NCBI RefSeq assembly: GCF_008704655.1
Contig: NZ_CP023688.1
Location: 6,263,501-6,327,500 of the forward strand
Direction: 5' to 3'
Length of the DNA stretch: 64,000 bases
From: Streptomyces rimosus
GTDB taxonomy: Bacteria; Actinomycetota; Actinomycetes; Streptomycetales; Streptomycetaceae
This document shows, one piece after another, positions 42,858-52,009 of this stretch; the stretch's first letter is position 1; each line of letters starts with the position of its first letter. The notes under the pieces were generated by a model. That model searched no databases, was not told the origin of the DNA, and saw only the letters and a program-made list of their open reading frames with translations. The position numbers were made by a program, and so were the translations under genes.

Positions 42858-43668
42858 CAAAGTCGATCAACTCCTCCACCCGCCCCAGCAGGGCCGGCTC
42901 CAGGTCCTTGTAGGAGTGGACCGAGCCGAGGATGCGCTGCCACGCGGCGCCCGTGTTCTCCGGCCAGCCCAGGGACCGGCACACGCCTGTCTTCCAGTCC
43001 TGGCCGTGGGGGACGGTCGGCCAGGCGGGGATGCCGACCGAGGACGGTTTCACGGCTTCCCAGACGTCGATGTACGGGTGGCCCACGACCAGGACGTCCG
43101 GGTCGGTGACCGAGGCCGCGATGCGGGATTCCTTCGAGCCGGGGACGAGGTGGTCGACCAGGACGCCGAGGCGGGCGTCGGGGCCGGGGGAGAAGGAGTG
43201 GACGATGGCGGGGAGGTCGTCGATGCCTTCCAGGTATTCGACGACGACGCCCTCGATGCGCAGGTCGTCGCCCCAGACGCGTTCGACCAGCTCGGCGTCG
43301 TGGCGTCCCTCCACGTAGATGCGCCCGGCGCGGGCGACCCGTGCGCGGGCGCCGGGGACGGCCAGCGAACCCGACGCCGTACGGGCGGGGCCGCGCGCGG
43401 CGGGCCGGGCCGACGGCCGTACGAGCGTGACGGGCTTGCCGTCCAGCAGGAAGCCGCGTGGCGTCATGGGGAAGACCCGGTGCTTGCCGAAGCGGTCTTC
43501 GAGGGTGACCGTGGGGCCCTCGGCGGTCTTCTCGCAGCGGACCACCGCGCCGCAGAACCCGGTCACGGCCTCCTCGACCACCAGGTCCGGCTCCGCCGCG
43601 ACCTCGGGGGCCGGCTGCTGCTTCTTCCACGGCGGGGTCAGGCCCGGGCCGTACTGTCTGCTGCGCAT
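42835..43668 (-). CDS. DUF3097 family protein
   Basis: 277 aa from ATG 43668. It begins MRSRQYGPGLTPPWKKQ and includes ATG-independent conserved runs EAVTGFCGAVVRCEK, RIYVEGRHDAELVERVWGDDLR (TOPRIM-like), VVGHPYIDVWEAVKP and WPENTGAAW. The EGRHDAEL and PYIDVW runs suggest an acidic TOPRIM-type active site, but the family is uncharacterised. It is conserved across actinobacteria, usually close to hemW and hrcA as here. An open frame extends further upstream, but the homologous part starts at this ATG. Confidence 0.82.
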   Translation of the reverse strand: MRSRQYGPGLTPPWKKQQPAPEVAAEPDLVVEEAVTGFCGAVVRCEKTAEGPTVTLEDRFGKHRVFPMTPRGFLLDGKPVTLVRPSARPAARGPARTASGSLAVPGARARVARAGRIYVEGRHDAELVERVWGDDLRIEGVVVEYLEGIDDLPAIVHSFSPGPDARLGVLVDHLVPGSKESRIAASVTDPDVLVVGHPYIDVWEAVKPSSVGIPAWPTVPHGQDWKTGVCRSLGWPENTGAAWQRILGSVHSYKDLEPALLGRVEELIDFVTGGSGA

Positions 43669-43696
43669 CCGACAGACGATAAGAAGGGATGGCCGG

Positions 43697-44431
43697 TCAG
43701 CGCCGCGACACGCCGAAGCGACGGCTGAGCGCGTCACGTTGCTCACGGACGAATCGGGCATCCACGACAGCGCCGTGCCCGGGTACGTACACCGCGTCCT
43801 CCCCGCCGAGCGCCAGCAGCCGGTCCAGCGCGGCGGGCCACTGCCCGGGGACCGCGTCCGGCCCGGCCTGGGGCTCGCCGGACTCCTCGACCAGGTCGCC
43901 GCAGAAGACGACCTCGGGCGAGCCGTGCGTACCGGGGACGAGGACCACCAGGTCGTGGGCGGTGTGCCCGGGGCCGACGTTGGCGAGCAGCACCTGCCGG
44001 CCGCCGAGGTCGAGGACGCGTTCGCCGGAGACGAGGTGGTGCGGGCGGACGAGGAGATCGGTGGCCTCGGCGGCGGCGTCGGGGTCCACGCCGTACGACA
44101 CCGCGTCGCGCCGCAGCTCTTCCTGGGCGCGCGGCAGATACGTATCGAGACCCGCCGCTCCGAAGACCTGGACGCCCGCGAAGGCCGCGGCGCCCAGCAC
44201 GTGATCGAAGTGCGGGTGGGTCAGCGCGACGTGCGTCACGTCACGGCCCACGATGCCGCGCAGCTCGCGGCGCAGCCGGGCGCCGTCCCGGAGCGTCGCG
44301 CCGGTGTCGACGATCAGCACGCCGGTGGCGCCGACGACGGCACCGACGGTCTCGTCCCAGCCGGGCATCCGGCGCCGCCCGACCCCCGCGCCGAGCTCTT
44401 CCCACCCGGCTTCTTCCCACGTCGTACGCAT
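43697..44431 (-). CDS. Metallo-beta-lactamase-fold hydrolase
   Basis: 244 aa. Zinc-binding [10 protein letters not shown] near residue 72, HTAHD in [20 protein letters not shown] with the metal-bridging aspartate, and YVPGHGAVV for the last histidine. These are the MBL superfamily motifs of class-B-lactamase-like or glyoxalase II-like hydrolases; substrate unknown. Its 28-bp gap to the DUF3097 gene and same direction suggest co-transcription. ATG start. Confidence 0.85.
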   Translation of the reverse strand: MRTTWEEAGWEELGAGVGRRRMPGWDETVGAVVGATGVLIVDTGATLRDGARLRRELRGIVGRDVTHVALTHPHFDHVLGAAAFAGVQVFGAAGLDTYLPRAQEELRRDAVSYGVDPDAAAEATDLLVRPHHLVSGERVLDLGGRQVLLANVGPGHTAHDLVVLVPGTHGSPEVVFCGDLVEESGEPQAGPDAVPGQWPAALDRLLALGGEDAVYVPGHGAVVDARFVREQRDALSRRFGVSRR

Positions 44432-44619
44432 ACCGAGACGCTAGCCGCCGGGGGCGGACCTCCGCCCGCCGGACCGTCGGACCCGCGCCTTCCGCGCCGC
44501 GATACGGTGGCCCGCCGGACCGGTGGTTCCCGGCCTCCCGCACGTACGCGCGGCCCGCCGCCCGTACGCCGCGATGCGCCGCCCCGGCCGTGCCGGGCAC
44601 GTCCCCGGTACCGCGGCCC

Positions 44620-44650
44620 TTGCCCTGCCCACGTGACCCGGCCGTACACT
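44620..44650 (+). promoter_or_regulatory. Candidate hrcA promoter
   Basis: TTGCCC (44620-44625) and TACACT (44645-44650), 19 bp apart, placing the start of transcription beside the CIRCE element that follows. Confidence 0.45.
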
Positions 44651-44660
44651 TGGTCCGGGT

Positions 44661-44687
44661 CTGGCACTCGGACCTGATGAGTGCCAG
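44661..44687. promoter_or_regulatory. CIRCE operator of hrcA
   Basis: CTGGCACTC-N9-GAGTGCCAG, a perfect 9-bp inverted repeat with the canonical 9-nt spacer (consensus TTAGCACTC-N9-GAGTGCTAA). It lies 64 bp before the hrcA start and 10 bp after a promoter-like -10 box, so HrcA binding would autorepress hrcA-dnaJ; heat release would induce them. Confidence 0.93.
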
Positions 44688-44751
44688 GGAAGACGACCCG
44701 GGAAAGAACCGGCCCCGCGCCGGTGACACGGCCGGACTGGAGGTGTGCGCG

Positions 44752-45768
44752 ATGCTCAGTGAACGCAGACTCGAAGTGCTGCGCGCCATCGTCCAGGACT
44801 ATGTCGGGACCGAGGAGCCGGTCGGCTCCAAGGCGCTGACCCAGCGGCACAAGCTCGGTGTCTCACCCGCCACGGTCCGCAACGACATGGCGGCGCTGGA
44901 GGACGAGGGCTTCATCGCCCAGCCGCACACCAGCGCCGGGCGCATCCCCACGGACAAGGGCTACCGTCTCTTCGTCGACAAGCTGGCGGGCGTCAAGCCG
45001 CTTTCCAGCCCCGAGCGGCGCGCCATCCAGAACTTCCTGGACGGCGCCGTCGACCTCGACGACGTGGTGGGGCGTACGGTACGGCTGCTGGCGCAGCTCA
45101 CGCGGCAGGTCGCCGTCGTGCAGTACCCGTCCCTGACCCGGTCCACGGTGCGTCATGTGGAACTGCTGTCGATGGCTCCGGCGCGGCTGATGCTGGTCCT
45201 GATCACGGACACCGGCCGGGTCGAGCAGCGCATGGTGGACTGTCCGGCGCCGTTCGGTGAGACCTCCTTGGCGGACCTGCGGGCGCGGCTGAACAGCCGC
45301 GTGGTGGGCCGGCGGTTCACGGACGTGCCGCAGCTCGTGCAGGATCTCCCGGAGTCCTTCGAGCAGGAGGACCGGGGGACGGTCTCGACAGTCCTGTCGG
45401 TGTTGCTGGAGACTTTGGTGGAGGAGACCGAAGAGCGGCTGATGATCGGCGGCACCGCCAATCTCACGCGCTTCGGGCACGATTTCCCACTGACCATCCG
45501 GCCGGTGCTGGAGGCTCTGGAGGAGCAGGTGGTGCTCCTCAAACTGCTCGGGGAGGCCAAGGACTCCGGCATGACCGTACGCATCGGGCATGAGAATGCC
45601 CATGAGGGCCTGACGTCCACATCGGTCGTCGCGGTCGGCTACGGTTCGGGCGACGAGGCAGTCGCCAAACTCGGCGTGGTCGGACCGACCCGCATGGACT
45701 ACCCCGGAACGATGGGAGCGGTACGCGCAGTGGCACGTTACGTCGGACAGATCCTCGCGGAGTCGTAA
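44752..45768 (+). CDS. hrcA: Heat-inducible transcriptional repressor HrcA
   Basis: 338 aa. The winged-helix N-terminus ([25 protein letters not shown], then [19 protein letters not shown]) binds CIRCE; the rest is the GAF-like and dimerisation part with [18 protein letters not shown] core and the [11 protein letters not shown] segment. ATG preceded by GGAGGTG seven bases upstream. The open frame before 44752 is not coding. dnaJ begins at the base after the stop, so the two are one operon under the CIRCE operator. Confidence 0.96.
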   Translation: MLSERRLEVLRAIVQDYVGTEEPVGSKALTQRHKLGVSPATVRNDMAALEDEGFIAQPHTSAGRIPTDKGYRLFVDKLAGVKPLSSPERRAIQNFLDGAVDLDDVVGRTVRLLAQLTRQVAVVQYPSLTRSTVRHVELLSMAPARLMLVLITDTGRVEQRMVDCPAPFGETSLADLRARLNSRVVGRRFTDVPQLVQDLPESFEQEDRGTVSTVLSVLLETLVEETEERLMIGGTANLTRFGHDFPLTIRPVLEALEEQVVLLKLLGEAKDSGMTVRIGHENAHEGLTSTSVVAVGYGSGDEAVAKLGVVGPTRMDYPGTMGAVRAVARYVGQILAES

Positions 45769-46905
45769 GTGGCCACGGACTATTACGCGGTCCTCGGCGT
45801 ACGGCGCGACGCCTCGCAGGACGAGATCAAGAAGGCTTTCCGGCGGCTGGCGCGCGAGCTGCACCCGGATGTGAACCCCGACCCGAAGACCCAGGAGCGG
45901 TTCAAGGAGATCAACGCCGCTTACGAGGTGCTCTCGGACCCGCAGAAGAAGCAGGTCTACGACCTCGGCGGCGACCCCCTCTCGCAGGCGGGTGGCGGCG
46001 GCGGGGCCGGCGGCTTCGGCGCGGGCTTCGGCAACTTCTCCGACATCATGGACGCGTTCTTCGGCACGGCCTCGCAGCGCGGACCGCGGTCCCGCACGCG
46101 CCGCGGCCAGGACGCGATGATCCGGCTGGACGTCGAGCTGGACGAGGCGGCCTTCGGCACCACCAAGGACATCCAGGTCGACACCGCCGTCGTCTGCACG
46201 ACCTGTTCGGGCGAGGGCGCCGCGCCCGGCACCTCGGCGCAGACCTGTGACATGTGCCGCGGCCGCGGCGAGGTCTCCCAGGTCACCCGGTCCTTCCTGG
46301 GCCAGGTCATGACCTCCCGGCCGTGCCCGCAGTGCCAGGGCTTCGGTACGGTCGTGCCGACCCCGTGCCCCGAGTGCGCCGGCGACGGCCGCATCCGCTC
46401 GCGCCGTACGCTCACGGTCAAGATCCCGGCCGGTGTGGACAACGGCACGCGCATCCAGCTCGCCGGCGAGGGCGAGGTCGGCCCCGGCGGCGGCCCGGCC
46501 GGCGACCTGTACGTCGAGATCCACGAGCTGCCGCACCCGACGTTCCAGCGGCGCGGCGACGACCTGCACTGCACGGTCACGATCCCGATGACGGCGGCGG
46601 CGCTGGGCACGAAGTGCCCGCTGGAGACGCTGGACGGCGTGGAGGAGATCGACATCCGGCCCGGAACCCAGTCCGGCCAGTCGATCCCGCTGCACGGCCG
46701 CGGCGTCACCCACCTGCGCGGCAACGGCCGCGGTGACCTCATCGTGCACGTCGAGGTCATCACGCCGAACAAGCTCGACGCGGAGCAGGAGGAACTGCTG
46801 CGCCGCCTCGCCAAGCTCCGCAACGAGGAACGCCCGCAGGGACAGTTCCAGCCGGGGCAGCAGGGACTGTTCTCGCGGCTGAAGGATGCGTTCAACGGGC
46901 GCTGA
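45769..46905 (+). CDS. dnaJ: Chaperone DnaJ (Hsp40), HrcA-operon copy
   Basis: 378 aa. J domain with HPD at 32-34 (RELHPDVN), Gly-rich linker containing GAGGFGAGFGNFSD, four zinc-binding repeats CTTCSGEG, CDMCRGRG, CPQCQGFG and CPECAGDG, and the C-terminal substrate-binding domains. It stimulates DnaK ATPase and delivers unfolded protein. The GTG start directly abuts the hrcA TAA, which is the second-copy dnaJ arrangement (dnaJ2) of streptomycetes; the dnaK-operon copy is elsewhere. Confidence 0.97.
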   Translation: MATDYYAVLGVRRDASQDEIKKAFRRLARELHPDVNPDPKTQERFKEINAAYEVLSDPQKKQVYDLGGDPLSQAGGGGGAGGFGAGFGNFSDIMDAFFGTASQRGPRSRTRRGQDAMIRLDVELDEAAFGTTKDIQVDTAVVCTTCSGEGAAPGTSAQTCDMCRGRGEVSQVTRSFLGQVMTSRPCPQCQGFGTVVPTPCPECAGDGRIRSRRTLTVKIPAGVDNGTRIQLAGEGEVGPGGGPAGDLYVEIHELPHPTFQRRGDDLHCTVTIPMTAAALGTKCPLETLDGVEEIDIRPGTQSGQSIPLHGRGVTHLRGNGRGDLIVHVEVITPNKLDAEQEELLRRLAKLRNEERPQGQFQPGQQGLFSRLKDAFNGR

Positions 46906-46925
46906 TCCGTACGAGGGCCAGGTGG

Positions 46926-46956
46926 ACGGCGGTCGGGCTCCGTGCCCGGCCGCCGT
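46926..46956 (+). terminator. Terminator of hrcA-dnaJ
   Basis: 13-bp stem (46926-46938 with 46944-46956, one G-U pair), 5-nt loop, followed by TCTCGTT. It begins 20 bp after the dnaJ stop. Confidence 0.75.
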
Positions 46957-47079
46957 TCTCGTTCACCCGCCCGCCGCCCTCCCGTCCGTGCCCGAACTGC
47001 CCCGATGGCCAGGCGTGTTTGATCTTGGTGCGGACGGACCCGGTTCGGGCCCGGGCGTGTGGCGTGACACGATGTGCGC

Positions 47080-48237
47080 ATGCCCACAGCGCTGACCGAT
47101 CTCTGCCGTTATCCGATCGCGCAGGCTCCGATGGCGGGCGGGGTGGCCCGCCCGGAGCTGGCCGCCGCCGTCTGCGGAGCAGGCGGGCTCGGCTTCCTGG
47201 CCGCCGGGTACAAGACCGCGGACGGCATGTACCAGGAGATCAAACAGCTGCGCGGGCTGACCGACCGGCCGTTCGGCGTGAACCTCTTCATGCCGCAGCC
47301 CTCGCTCGCCGAGAACGCGGCCGTCGAGGTCTACCGCGAGCAGCTCGCGGGCGAGTCGGCCTGGTACGAGACCCCGCTGGACGAGATCGACCCGTACGGC
47401 GGCGTCGACGACGGGTACGAGGCCAAGCTCGCCATCCTGCGCGAGGACCCGGTGCCGGTCGTCTCGTTCCACTTCGGCTGTCCCTCGCGCGCGGTGCTCG
47501 ACGGCTTCGCCAAGGTCGGTACGTACACGATCGTGACCGCCACCACCGCGGCCGAGGCGCAGGCCGCGCAGTGGTCCGGCGCCGACGCGGTCTGTGTGCA
47601 GGGCGTCGAGGCGGGCGGCCACCAGGGCACCCACCGGGACGACCCGCAGGCCGACGGCACCGGCTCCGGGCTCGGGCTGCTGTCGCTGATCGCGCAGGTG
47701 CGCGAGGCCGTGCAGATACCGATCATCGCGGCGGGCGGCCTGATGCGCGGCTCGCAGATCGCCGGGGTGCTGGCGGCGGGCGCGGCGATGGCGCAGCTCG
47801 GTACGGCCTTCCTGGTCACCCCGGAGTCGGGCGCGCACGCGCTGCACAAGCAGGCGATGACCAACCCCCTGTTCACCCGTACGGAGTTGACCCGGGCCTT
47901 CTCCGGGCGCCCGGCCCGCGGCCTGGTGAACCGCTTCCTGCGCGAGCACGGCCCGTACGCCCCGGCCGCCTATCCGGCCGTACACCACCTGACCTCGGGT
48001 CTGCGCAAGGCCGCCGCGAAGACGGGCGACGCGCAGGGCATGGCGCTGTGGGCGGGGCAGGGGCACCGGCTGGCGCGGCAGATGCCGGCCGGGCAGCTGG
48101 TCGAGGTGCTGATGGCCGAACTGGACGCGGCGCGCGCCGGGCTGGGCCTCGGCGCCGGACAGGCCGCCGGTCCGGCGGCGCACCCGGACCAGCAGGCCGG
48201 TCCGGGGGTCACGGGTGAGCTGGGAGGTGCGCTGTGA
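47080..48237 (+). CDS. Nitronate monooxygenase / 2-nitropropane dioxygenase family
   Basis: 385 aa from ATG 47080 (a GTG six bases earlier is also possible). TIM-barrel flavoprotein: CRYPIAQAPMAGGVARPELAAAV at the N-terminus, GVNLFMP, FHFGCPS, the catalytic histidine segment QGVEAGGHQGTHR, and GGLMRGSQIAGVLAAGAAMAQLGTAFL for FMN phosphate. It oxidises alkyl nitronates such as propionate-3-nitronate, a detoxification role. The last 40 residues are Gly/Ala-rich. The stop overlaps the rsmE GTG, so the two are translationally coupled. Confidence 0.93.
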   Translation: MPTALTDLCRYPIAQAPMAGGVARPELAAAVCGAGGLGFLAAGYKTADGMYQEIKQLRGLTDRPFGVNLFMPQPSLAENAAVEVYREQLAGESAWYETPLDEIDPYGGVDDGYEAKLAILREDPVPVVSFHFGCPSRAVLDGFAKVGTYTIVTATTAAEAQAAQWSGADAVCVQGVEAGGHQGTHRDDPQADGTGSGLGLLSLIAQVREAVQIPIIAAGGLMRGSQIAGVLAAGAAMAQLGTAFLVTPESGAHALHKQAMTNPLFTRTELTRAFSGRPARGLVNRFLREHGPYAPAAYPAVHHLTSGLRKAAAKTGDAQGMALWAGQGHRLARQMPAGQLVEVLMAELDAARAGLGLGAGQAAGPAAHPDQQAGPGVTGELGGAL

Positions 48238-48977
48238 CGGCGCCGGTCTTTCTTGTCGACAGCGTCCCGGGTCCGGGGGAGACCGTGCTGGACGGGCCCG
48301 AGGGCCGGCACGCGGTCTCCGTGCGCCGGCTGCGCGCGGGCGAGCCCGTGGTGCTGACGGACGGGCGCGGCAGTGGAGCGGTGGGCGTGGTGCGGGCCGC
48401 CGAGGGCAAGGACCGGCTGGTCGTGGAGGTGACCGGCGAGCAGTCCGAGCCGGAGCCGGTGCCGCTGATCACCGTCGTACAGGCGCTGCCCAAGGGCGAT
48501 CGCGGCGAGCTGGCCGTGGAGACCATGACGGAGACCGGCGTGGATGCCATCGTTCCGTGGGCCGCGTCCCGGTGCATCACCCAGTGGAAGGGTGAGCGGG
48601 CCGCGAAGTCCCTGGCCAAGTGGCGCAACACGGCGCGCGAGGCGGGCAAGCAGGCGCGCCGGCTGCGCTTTCCCGAGGTCACCGACCTGATGTCCACGAA
48701 GCAGGTCGCGGCGCTGCTCGCGGAGGCGGATTTCGCCGCCGTCCTGCATGAGGACCGGGACGCGGGCAGTGCCCCGCTGGCGTCCGTCGAACTCCCGGCG
48801 TCCGGCCGGATCGTGCTCGTCGTCGGCCCCGAAGGCGGCGTGTCGCCGGAAGAGTTGGCGGCGTTCGAGGAGGCGGGGGCCAAGGCGTACCGGCTCGGGT
48901 GGAGCGTGCTGCGGACGTCCACGGCGGGCACGGCGGCCACGGCGCTGCTGCTCGGCCGTACGGGGCGCTGGAGCTGA
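48234..48977 (+). CDS. rsmE: 16S rRNA m3U1498 methyltransferase RsmE
   Basis: 247 aa, GTG start overlapping the upstream TGA. PUA-like N-terminal domain (PEGRHAVSVRRLRAGEPVVLTDGRG) and a C-terminal SPOUT knot: LPKGDRGELAVETMTETGVDAIVPW, VVGPEGGVSPEEL for SAM binding and LGWSVLRTSTAGTAAT. The enzyme methylates U1498 of 16S rRNA in the 30S subunit. Length and motifs match the family. Confidence 0.96.
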   Translation: MTAPVFLVDSVPGPGETVLDGPEGRHAVSVRRLRAGEPVVLTDGRGSGAVGVVRAAEGKDRLVVEVTGEQSEPEPVPLITVVQALPKGDRGELAVETMTETGVDAIVPWAASRCITQWKGERAAKSLAKWRNTAREAGKQARRLRFPEVTDLMSTKQVAALLAEADFAAVLHEDRDAGSAPLASVELPASGRIVLVVGPEGGVSPEELAAFEEAGAKAYRLGWSVLRTSTAGTAATALLLGRTGRWS

Positions 48978-49019
48978 CGTAGCGCCAGAAGGCGGCGACG
49001 GCCTGCCCGCAACAGCTGA

Positions 49020-49060
49020 ACGGCGGGGCCGCGGCATGCGTGATGCCACGGCCCCGCCGT
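49020..49060. terminator. Bidirectional terminator between rsmE and the OsmC gene
   Basis: 18-position stem (49020-49037 with 49043-49060, one mismatch) and a 5-nt loop, followed by CGTCGT. It lies 43 bp after rsmE and 20 bp before the end of the convergent OsmC gene. Confidence 0.8.
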
Positions 49061-49079
49061 CGTCGTATCGCCTGCCGGA

Positions 49080-49508
49080 TCAGACCAGCTCGGCGTTGAG
49101 GGTGATGTTCTTGACGCCGGCCAGCGCCTGGCTCACCGGGCAGTTCTTCTTGGCGTCCTCGGCCGCGGCCTGGAAGTCCTCCTCGGACAGGCCCGGCACG
49201 CTGGCCTTGACGCTCAGCACGATGCCGGTGATGCCCTCGCCCGGCTGGAACGTCACATCGGCCTTGGTGTCGAGGGCCGCGACGGTGTAGCCCTTGCCGG
49301 CCAGGCCGTGCGAGAAGGCCATCGAGTAGCAGGACGAGTGAGCCGCCGCGATCAGCTCCTCGGGGCTGGTGACGCCGTTCGGCTGCTCGGCGCGGGCCGG
49401 CCAGTTCACGTCGAACGTGCCGACGTTCGAGGACGACAGGGCGACGCTGCCCTTGCCCTCCATGAGGTTGCCTTCCCAGTGGGTCTGCGCGGTGCGGGTG
49501 GTTGCCAT
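49080..49508 (-). CDS. OsmC/Ohr-family peroxiredoxin
   Basis: 142 aa thiol peroxidase that reduces organic hydroperoxides. The two redox cysteines are in AAHSSCYSMAF and DAKKNCPVSQAL. The N-terminal HWEGNLMEGKGSVAL and GVTSPEELIAAAHSS are typical of OsmC rather than Ohr. Single-gene transcription is suggested by terminators on the 3' side and an unrelated divergent gene on the other. In streptomycetes OsmC is usually induced by oxidative or osmotic stress. Confidence 0.93.
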   Translation of the reverse strand: MATTRTAQTHWEGNLMEGKGSVALSSSNVGTFDVNWPARAEQPNGVTSPEELIAAAHSSCYSMAFSHGLAGKGYTVAALDTKADVTFQPGEGITGIVLSVKASVPGLSEEDFQAAAEDAKKNCPVSQALAGVKNITLNAELV

Positions 49509-49714
49509 GGTGGATGACTCCTGGTCGTGGGCGGTTGGCGGTCTGTGTGGATCAGCTTAGTGATTCCGGCGCGGCGCACGGCGGGACCCGGACAGGCGGA
49601 ACGCGTCGGTCCGTACGGGGAGGGACCGGGCGGTACGCGGTCCGTACGGGCGGCGGCGCACACTGGCCGAGCCGGGACTGTTGGTCCGGGGGCGGTGGTG
49701 GGACGCTGCCGGAC

Positions 49715-50572
49715 ATGGGGTCCATGGGGCGCTTACGAGACGTACCGTACGTACGGCCGCGGCTCGCGCGGACCGGCAGGTCCCGGGCCGGATCGGCCCG
49801 GCGCGGCAGGCTGCTCGCGGTGGTGGGCGCAGCGGGCGCGGCGGTCGTCGCGGTGTCCGCGTGTGAGCCGGCCGGCGGGCTGAACACCTCGTCGATCGCT
49901 TACACCACCGACCAGGCGGGGACCGCGGCGCTGAAGCGCATCGGTGTGAACGTCAGCTGGCTGAGCTGTACGGCGACCGTTCCGCGCGACCAGCAGAGCA
50001 CCGCCAACGCCACGGCCACGGCGAGCCACCACACCGTCGTCACGGTGGACTGCCAGGGCCAGACCGCCCACCACAGCAAGATCACCATCACCGGCCGGGT
50101 CACCTCCGAGGTCGACGGCCGCTGCGTACGCGGCCGGCTGACCGCGCGGGTCGCCGGGCAGGTCGTCTTCCAGGTGGGCGTGCTCGGCAACTGCAACGCG
50201 GACGAGCCGACCGGCACCTCGCGGCCGACCGTCACCCGCACCGTCCAGCCGCCCAGCAGCGGCCACACGTCGCACGAGCCGCCGTACACCCCGCCCGTCA
50301 CGGTCACGGTCACGGCGCAGCCGTCGAACCCGGAGCCCGATCCGGACCCGTCGCCCAGCGACACCTGTTCGGACGACTCGCACGACCACGACGGCCAGGG
50401 GAACCACGACGGCAACGGCCACGACAACGGCAACGGCAACAGTCACGACAACGGCAACGGCAACCACGACGACCAGGGCAACCACGACGGCAACGGCAAC
50501 CACGACGGCCAGAACGGCAACGGCCACGACGGAAAGGACGGCCAGAAGCAGACCTGGGCCGCCGACCACTGA
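49715..50572 (+). CDS. Lipoprotein with Asn/Asp/His/Gly-repeat tail
   Basis: 285 aa from ATG 49715 (49724 also possible). A basic N-terminus with RRGRLL (twin-arginine-like), a hydrophobic stretch LLAVVGAAGAAVVAVSAC and lipobox Cys50 mark it as an exported lipoprotein. Residues 55-165 hold a folded part with three cysteines (LSCTAT, VDCQG, GRCVRG, and GNCNAD nearby). A Pro/Thr linker with VTVTVTAQP precedes a tail of about 50 residues made of NHDGNG-like repeats, encoded by repeated CACGACGGCAACGGC-type DNA. The His/Asp richness could bind metal. Function unknown. Confidence 0.78.
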   Translation: MGSMGRLRDVPYVRPRLARTGRSRAGSARRGRLLAVVGAAGAAVVAVSACEPAGGLNTSSIAYTTDQAGTAALKRIGVNVSWLSCTATVPRDQQSTANATATASHHTVVTVDCQGQTAHHSKITITGRVTSEVDGRCVRGRLTARVAGQVVFQVGVLGNCNADEPTGTSRPTVTRTVQPPSSGHTSHEPPYTPPVTVTVTAQPSNPEPDPDPSPSDTCSDDSHDHDGQGNHDGNGHDNGNGNSHDNGNGNHDDQGNHDGNGNHDGQNGNGHDGKDGQKQTWAADH

Positions 50573-50697
50573 CCACCCGTCCGGCGCGCCGCCCCGGGCT
50601 CCCCCCGCCACCGGCCCGGCCGCCGCACCACCTCCCAAGGGCGGCCCGGTAACATCCGGACCCTAAGACGTGATGGCAACCCGGGAGGAGCCCACCG

Positions 50698-51054
50698 GTG
50701 GCGGGAGAACCGCAGGCCGACTGCCTGTTCTGCAAGATCGTGGCCGGCGAGGTGCCCGCGACGATCGTGCGGGAGACCGAGACGACCGTCGCCTTCCGGG
50801 ACATCAGCCCGCAGGCGCCGACGCACGTCCTGGTCATCCCCAAGGTGCACTACGCCAACGCCGGTGAGCTGGCCGCCGCCGAGCCGCGTATCGCCGGCGA
50901 GGTGCTGAGCGAGGCCGCCGCCGTGGCCGCCGACGAGAAGGTCGACGGGACGGGCTACCGCATCATCTTCAACACCGGCCCCGGCGCCGGCCAGACGGTC
51001 TTCCACGCCCACGCGCACGTCCTGGGCGGCCGCGACCTCCAGCGCCTGGTCTGA
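50698..51054 (+). CDS. HIT-family nucleotide hydrolase
   Basis: 118 aa, GTG start with GGGAGGAG eight bases upstream. CLFCKIVAGE near the N-terminus and the histidine triad HAHAHVLGG (His103, His105, His107) define an HINT-type purine phosphoramidase or nucleotidyl hydrolase. QAPTHVLVIPKVHYAN is the second conserved strand. The next gene begins 22 bp later on the same strand. Confidence 0.94.
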   Translation: MAGEPQADCLFCKIVAGEVPATIVRETETTVAFRDISPQAPTHVLVIPKVHYANAGELAAAEPRIAGEVLSEAAAVAADEKVDGTGYRIIFNTGPGAGQTVFHAHAHVLGGRDLQRLV

Positions 51055-51075
51055 CGGAGCGGGAGCCCGAGCGCC

Positions 51076-51981
51076 TTGTCCGTACGCGAATTCGTCGTCC
51101 TCGGCACCGCCAGCCAGGTGCCCACCCGGCACCGCAACCACAACGGCTATCTGCTGCGCTGGGACGGCGAAGGCATCCTCTTCGACCCCGGTGAGGGCAC
51201 CCAGCGGCAGATGCTGCGTGCCGGGGTCGCCGCGCACGACATCAACCGGATCTGCGTCACCCACTTCCACGGCGACCACTCGCTCGGGCTCGCCGGGGTC
51301 ATCCAGCGCATCAACCTGGACCGGGTGCCGCACCCGGTCACCGCGCACTTCCCGGCGAGCGGCCGGCGCTTCTTCGACCGGCTGCGGTACGCCACCGCCT
51401 ACCGGGAGACGGTGCGGCTGGCCGAGGAGCCGGTGGCGGCCGACGGGGTACTGGCCGACACGCCCTCGTACACCCTGGAGGCGCGCAAGCTGTCCCACCC
51501 GGTCGAGGCGTACGGCTACCGTCTGACCGAGCCGGACGGGCGCCGGATGCTGCCGGAGAAGCTCGCCGCGCACGGCATCGCCGGACCGGACGTCGGCCGG
51601 CTCCAGCGGGAGGGCGCGCTGAACGGCGTCACCCTCGACGAGGTCAGCGAGGTCCGGCGCGGCCAGCGCTTCGCCTTCATCATGGACACCCGGCTGTGCG
51701 ACGGGGTGCACGCGCTCGCCGAGGGCTGCGACCTGCTCGTCATCGAGTCCACGTTCCTGGACGAGGACGTACGGCTGGCCACCGAACACGGCCATCTGAC
51801 GGCGGGCCAGGCGGCGCGCGTCGCCGCCGACGCGGGCGTACGCCACCTGGTCCTCACGCACTTCTCGCAGCGCTACTCGGACCCCTCGGAGTTCGAGCGC
51901 CAGGCCCGGTCCGCGGGCTTCGAAGGAGAGCTGACGATCGCCCGCGACCTGATGCGCGTCCCGGTCCCCAAGCGCACCTGA
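51076..51981 (+). CDS. rnz: RNase Z-like metallo-beta-lactamase
   Basis: 301 aa from a TTG start. RNase Z motifs are [12 protein letters not shown] (His63, His65, Asp67, His68), [11 protein letters not shown], the exosite-adjacent [22 protein letters not shown], and the C-terminal [24 protein letters not shown] followed by [10 protein letters not shown]. These fit an endonuclease that trims tRNA 3' trailers; the two tRNA-Ala genes here lack an encoded CCA and would need it. No ATG/GTG is available closer to the family N-terminus, so TTG is accepted. It probably shares a transcript with the HIT gene. Confidence 0.87.
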   Translation: MSVREFVVLGTASQVPTRHRNHNGYLLRWDGEGILFDPGEGTQRQMLRAGVAAHDINRICVTHFHGDHSLGLAGVIQRINLDRVPHPVTAHFPASGRRFFDRLRYATAYRETVRLAEEPVAADGVLADTPSYTLEARKLSHPVEAYGYRLTEPDGRRMLPEKLAAHGIAGPDVGRLQREGALNGVTLDEVSEVRRGQRFAFIMDTRLCDGVHALAEGCDLLVIESTFLDEDVRLATEHGHLTAGQAARVAADAGVRHLVLTHFSQRYSDPSEFERQARSAGFEGELTIARDLMRVPVPKRT

Positions 51982-52009
51982 GGACGGGACGCGTACGCCG
52001 TCCGGCGGA

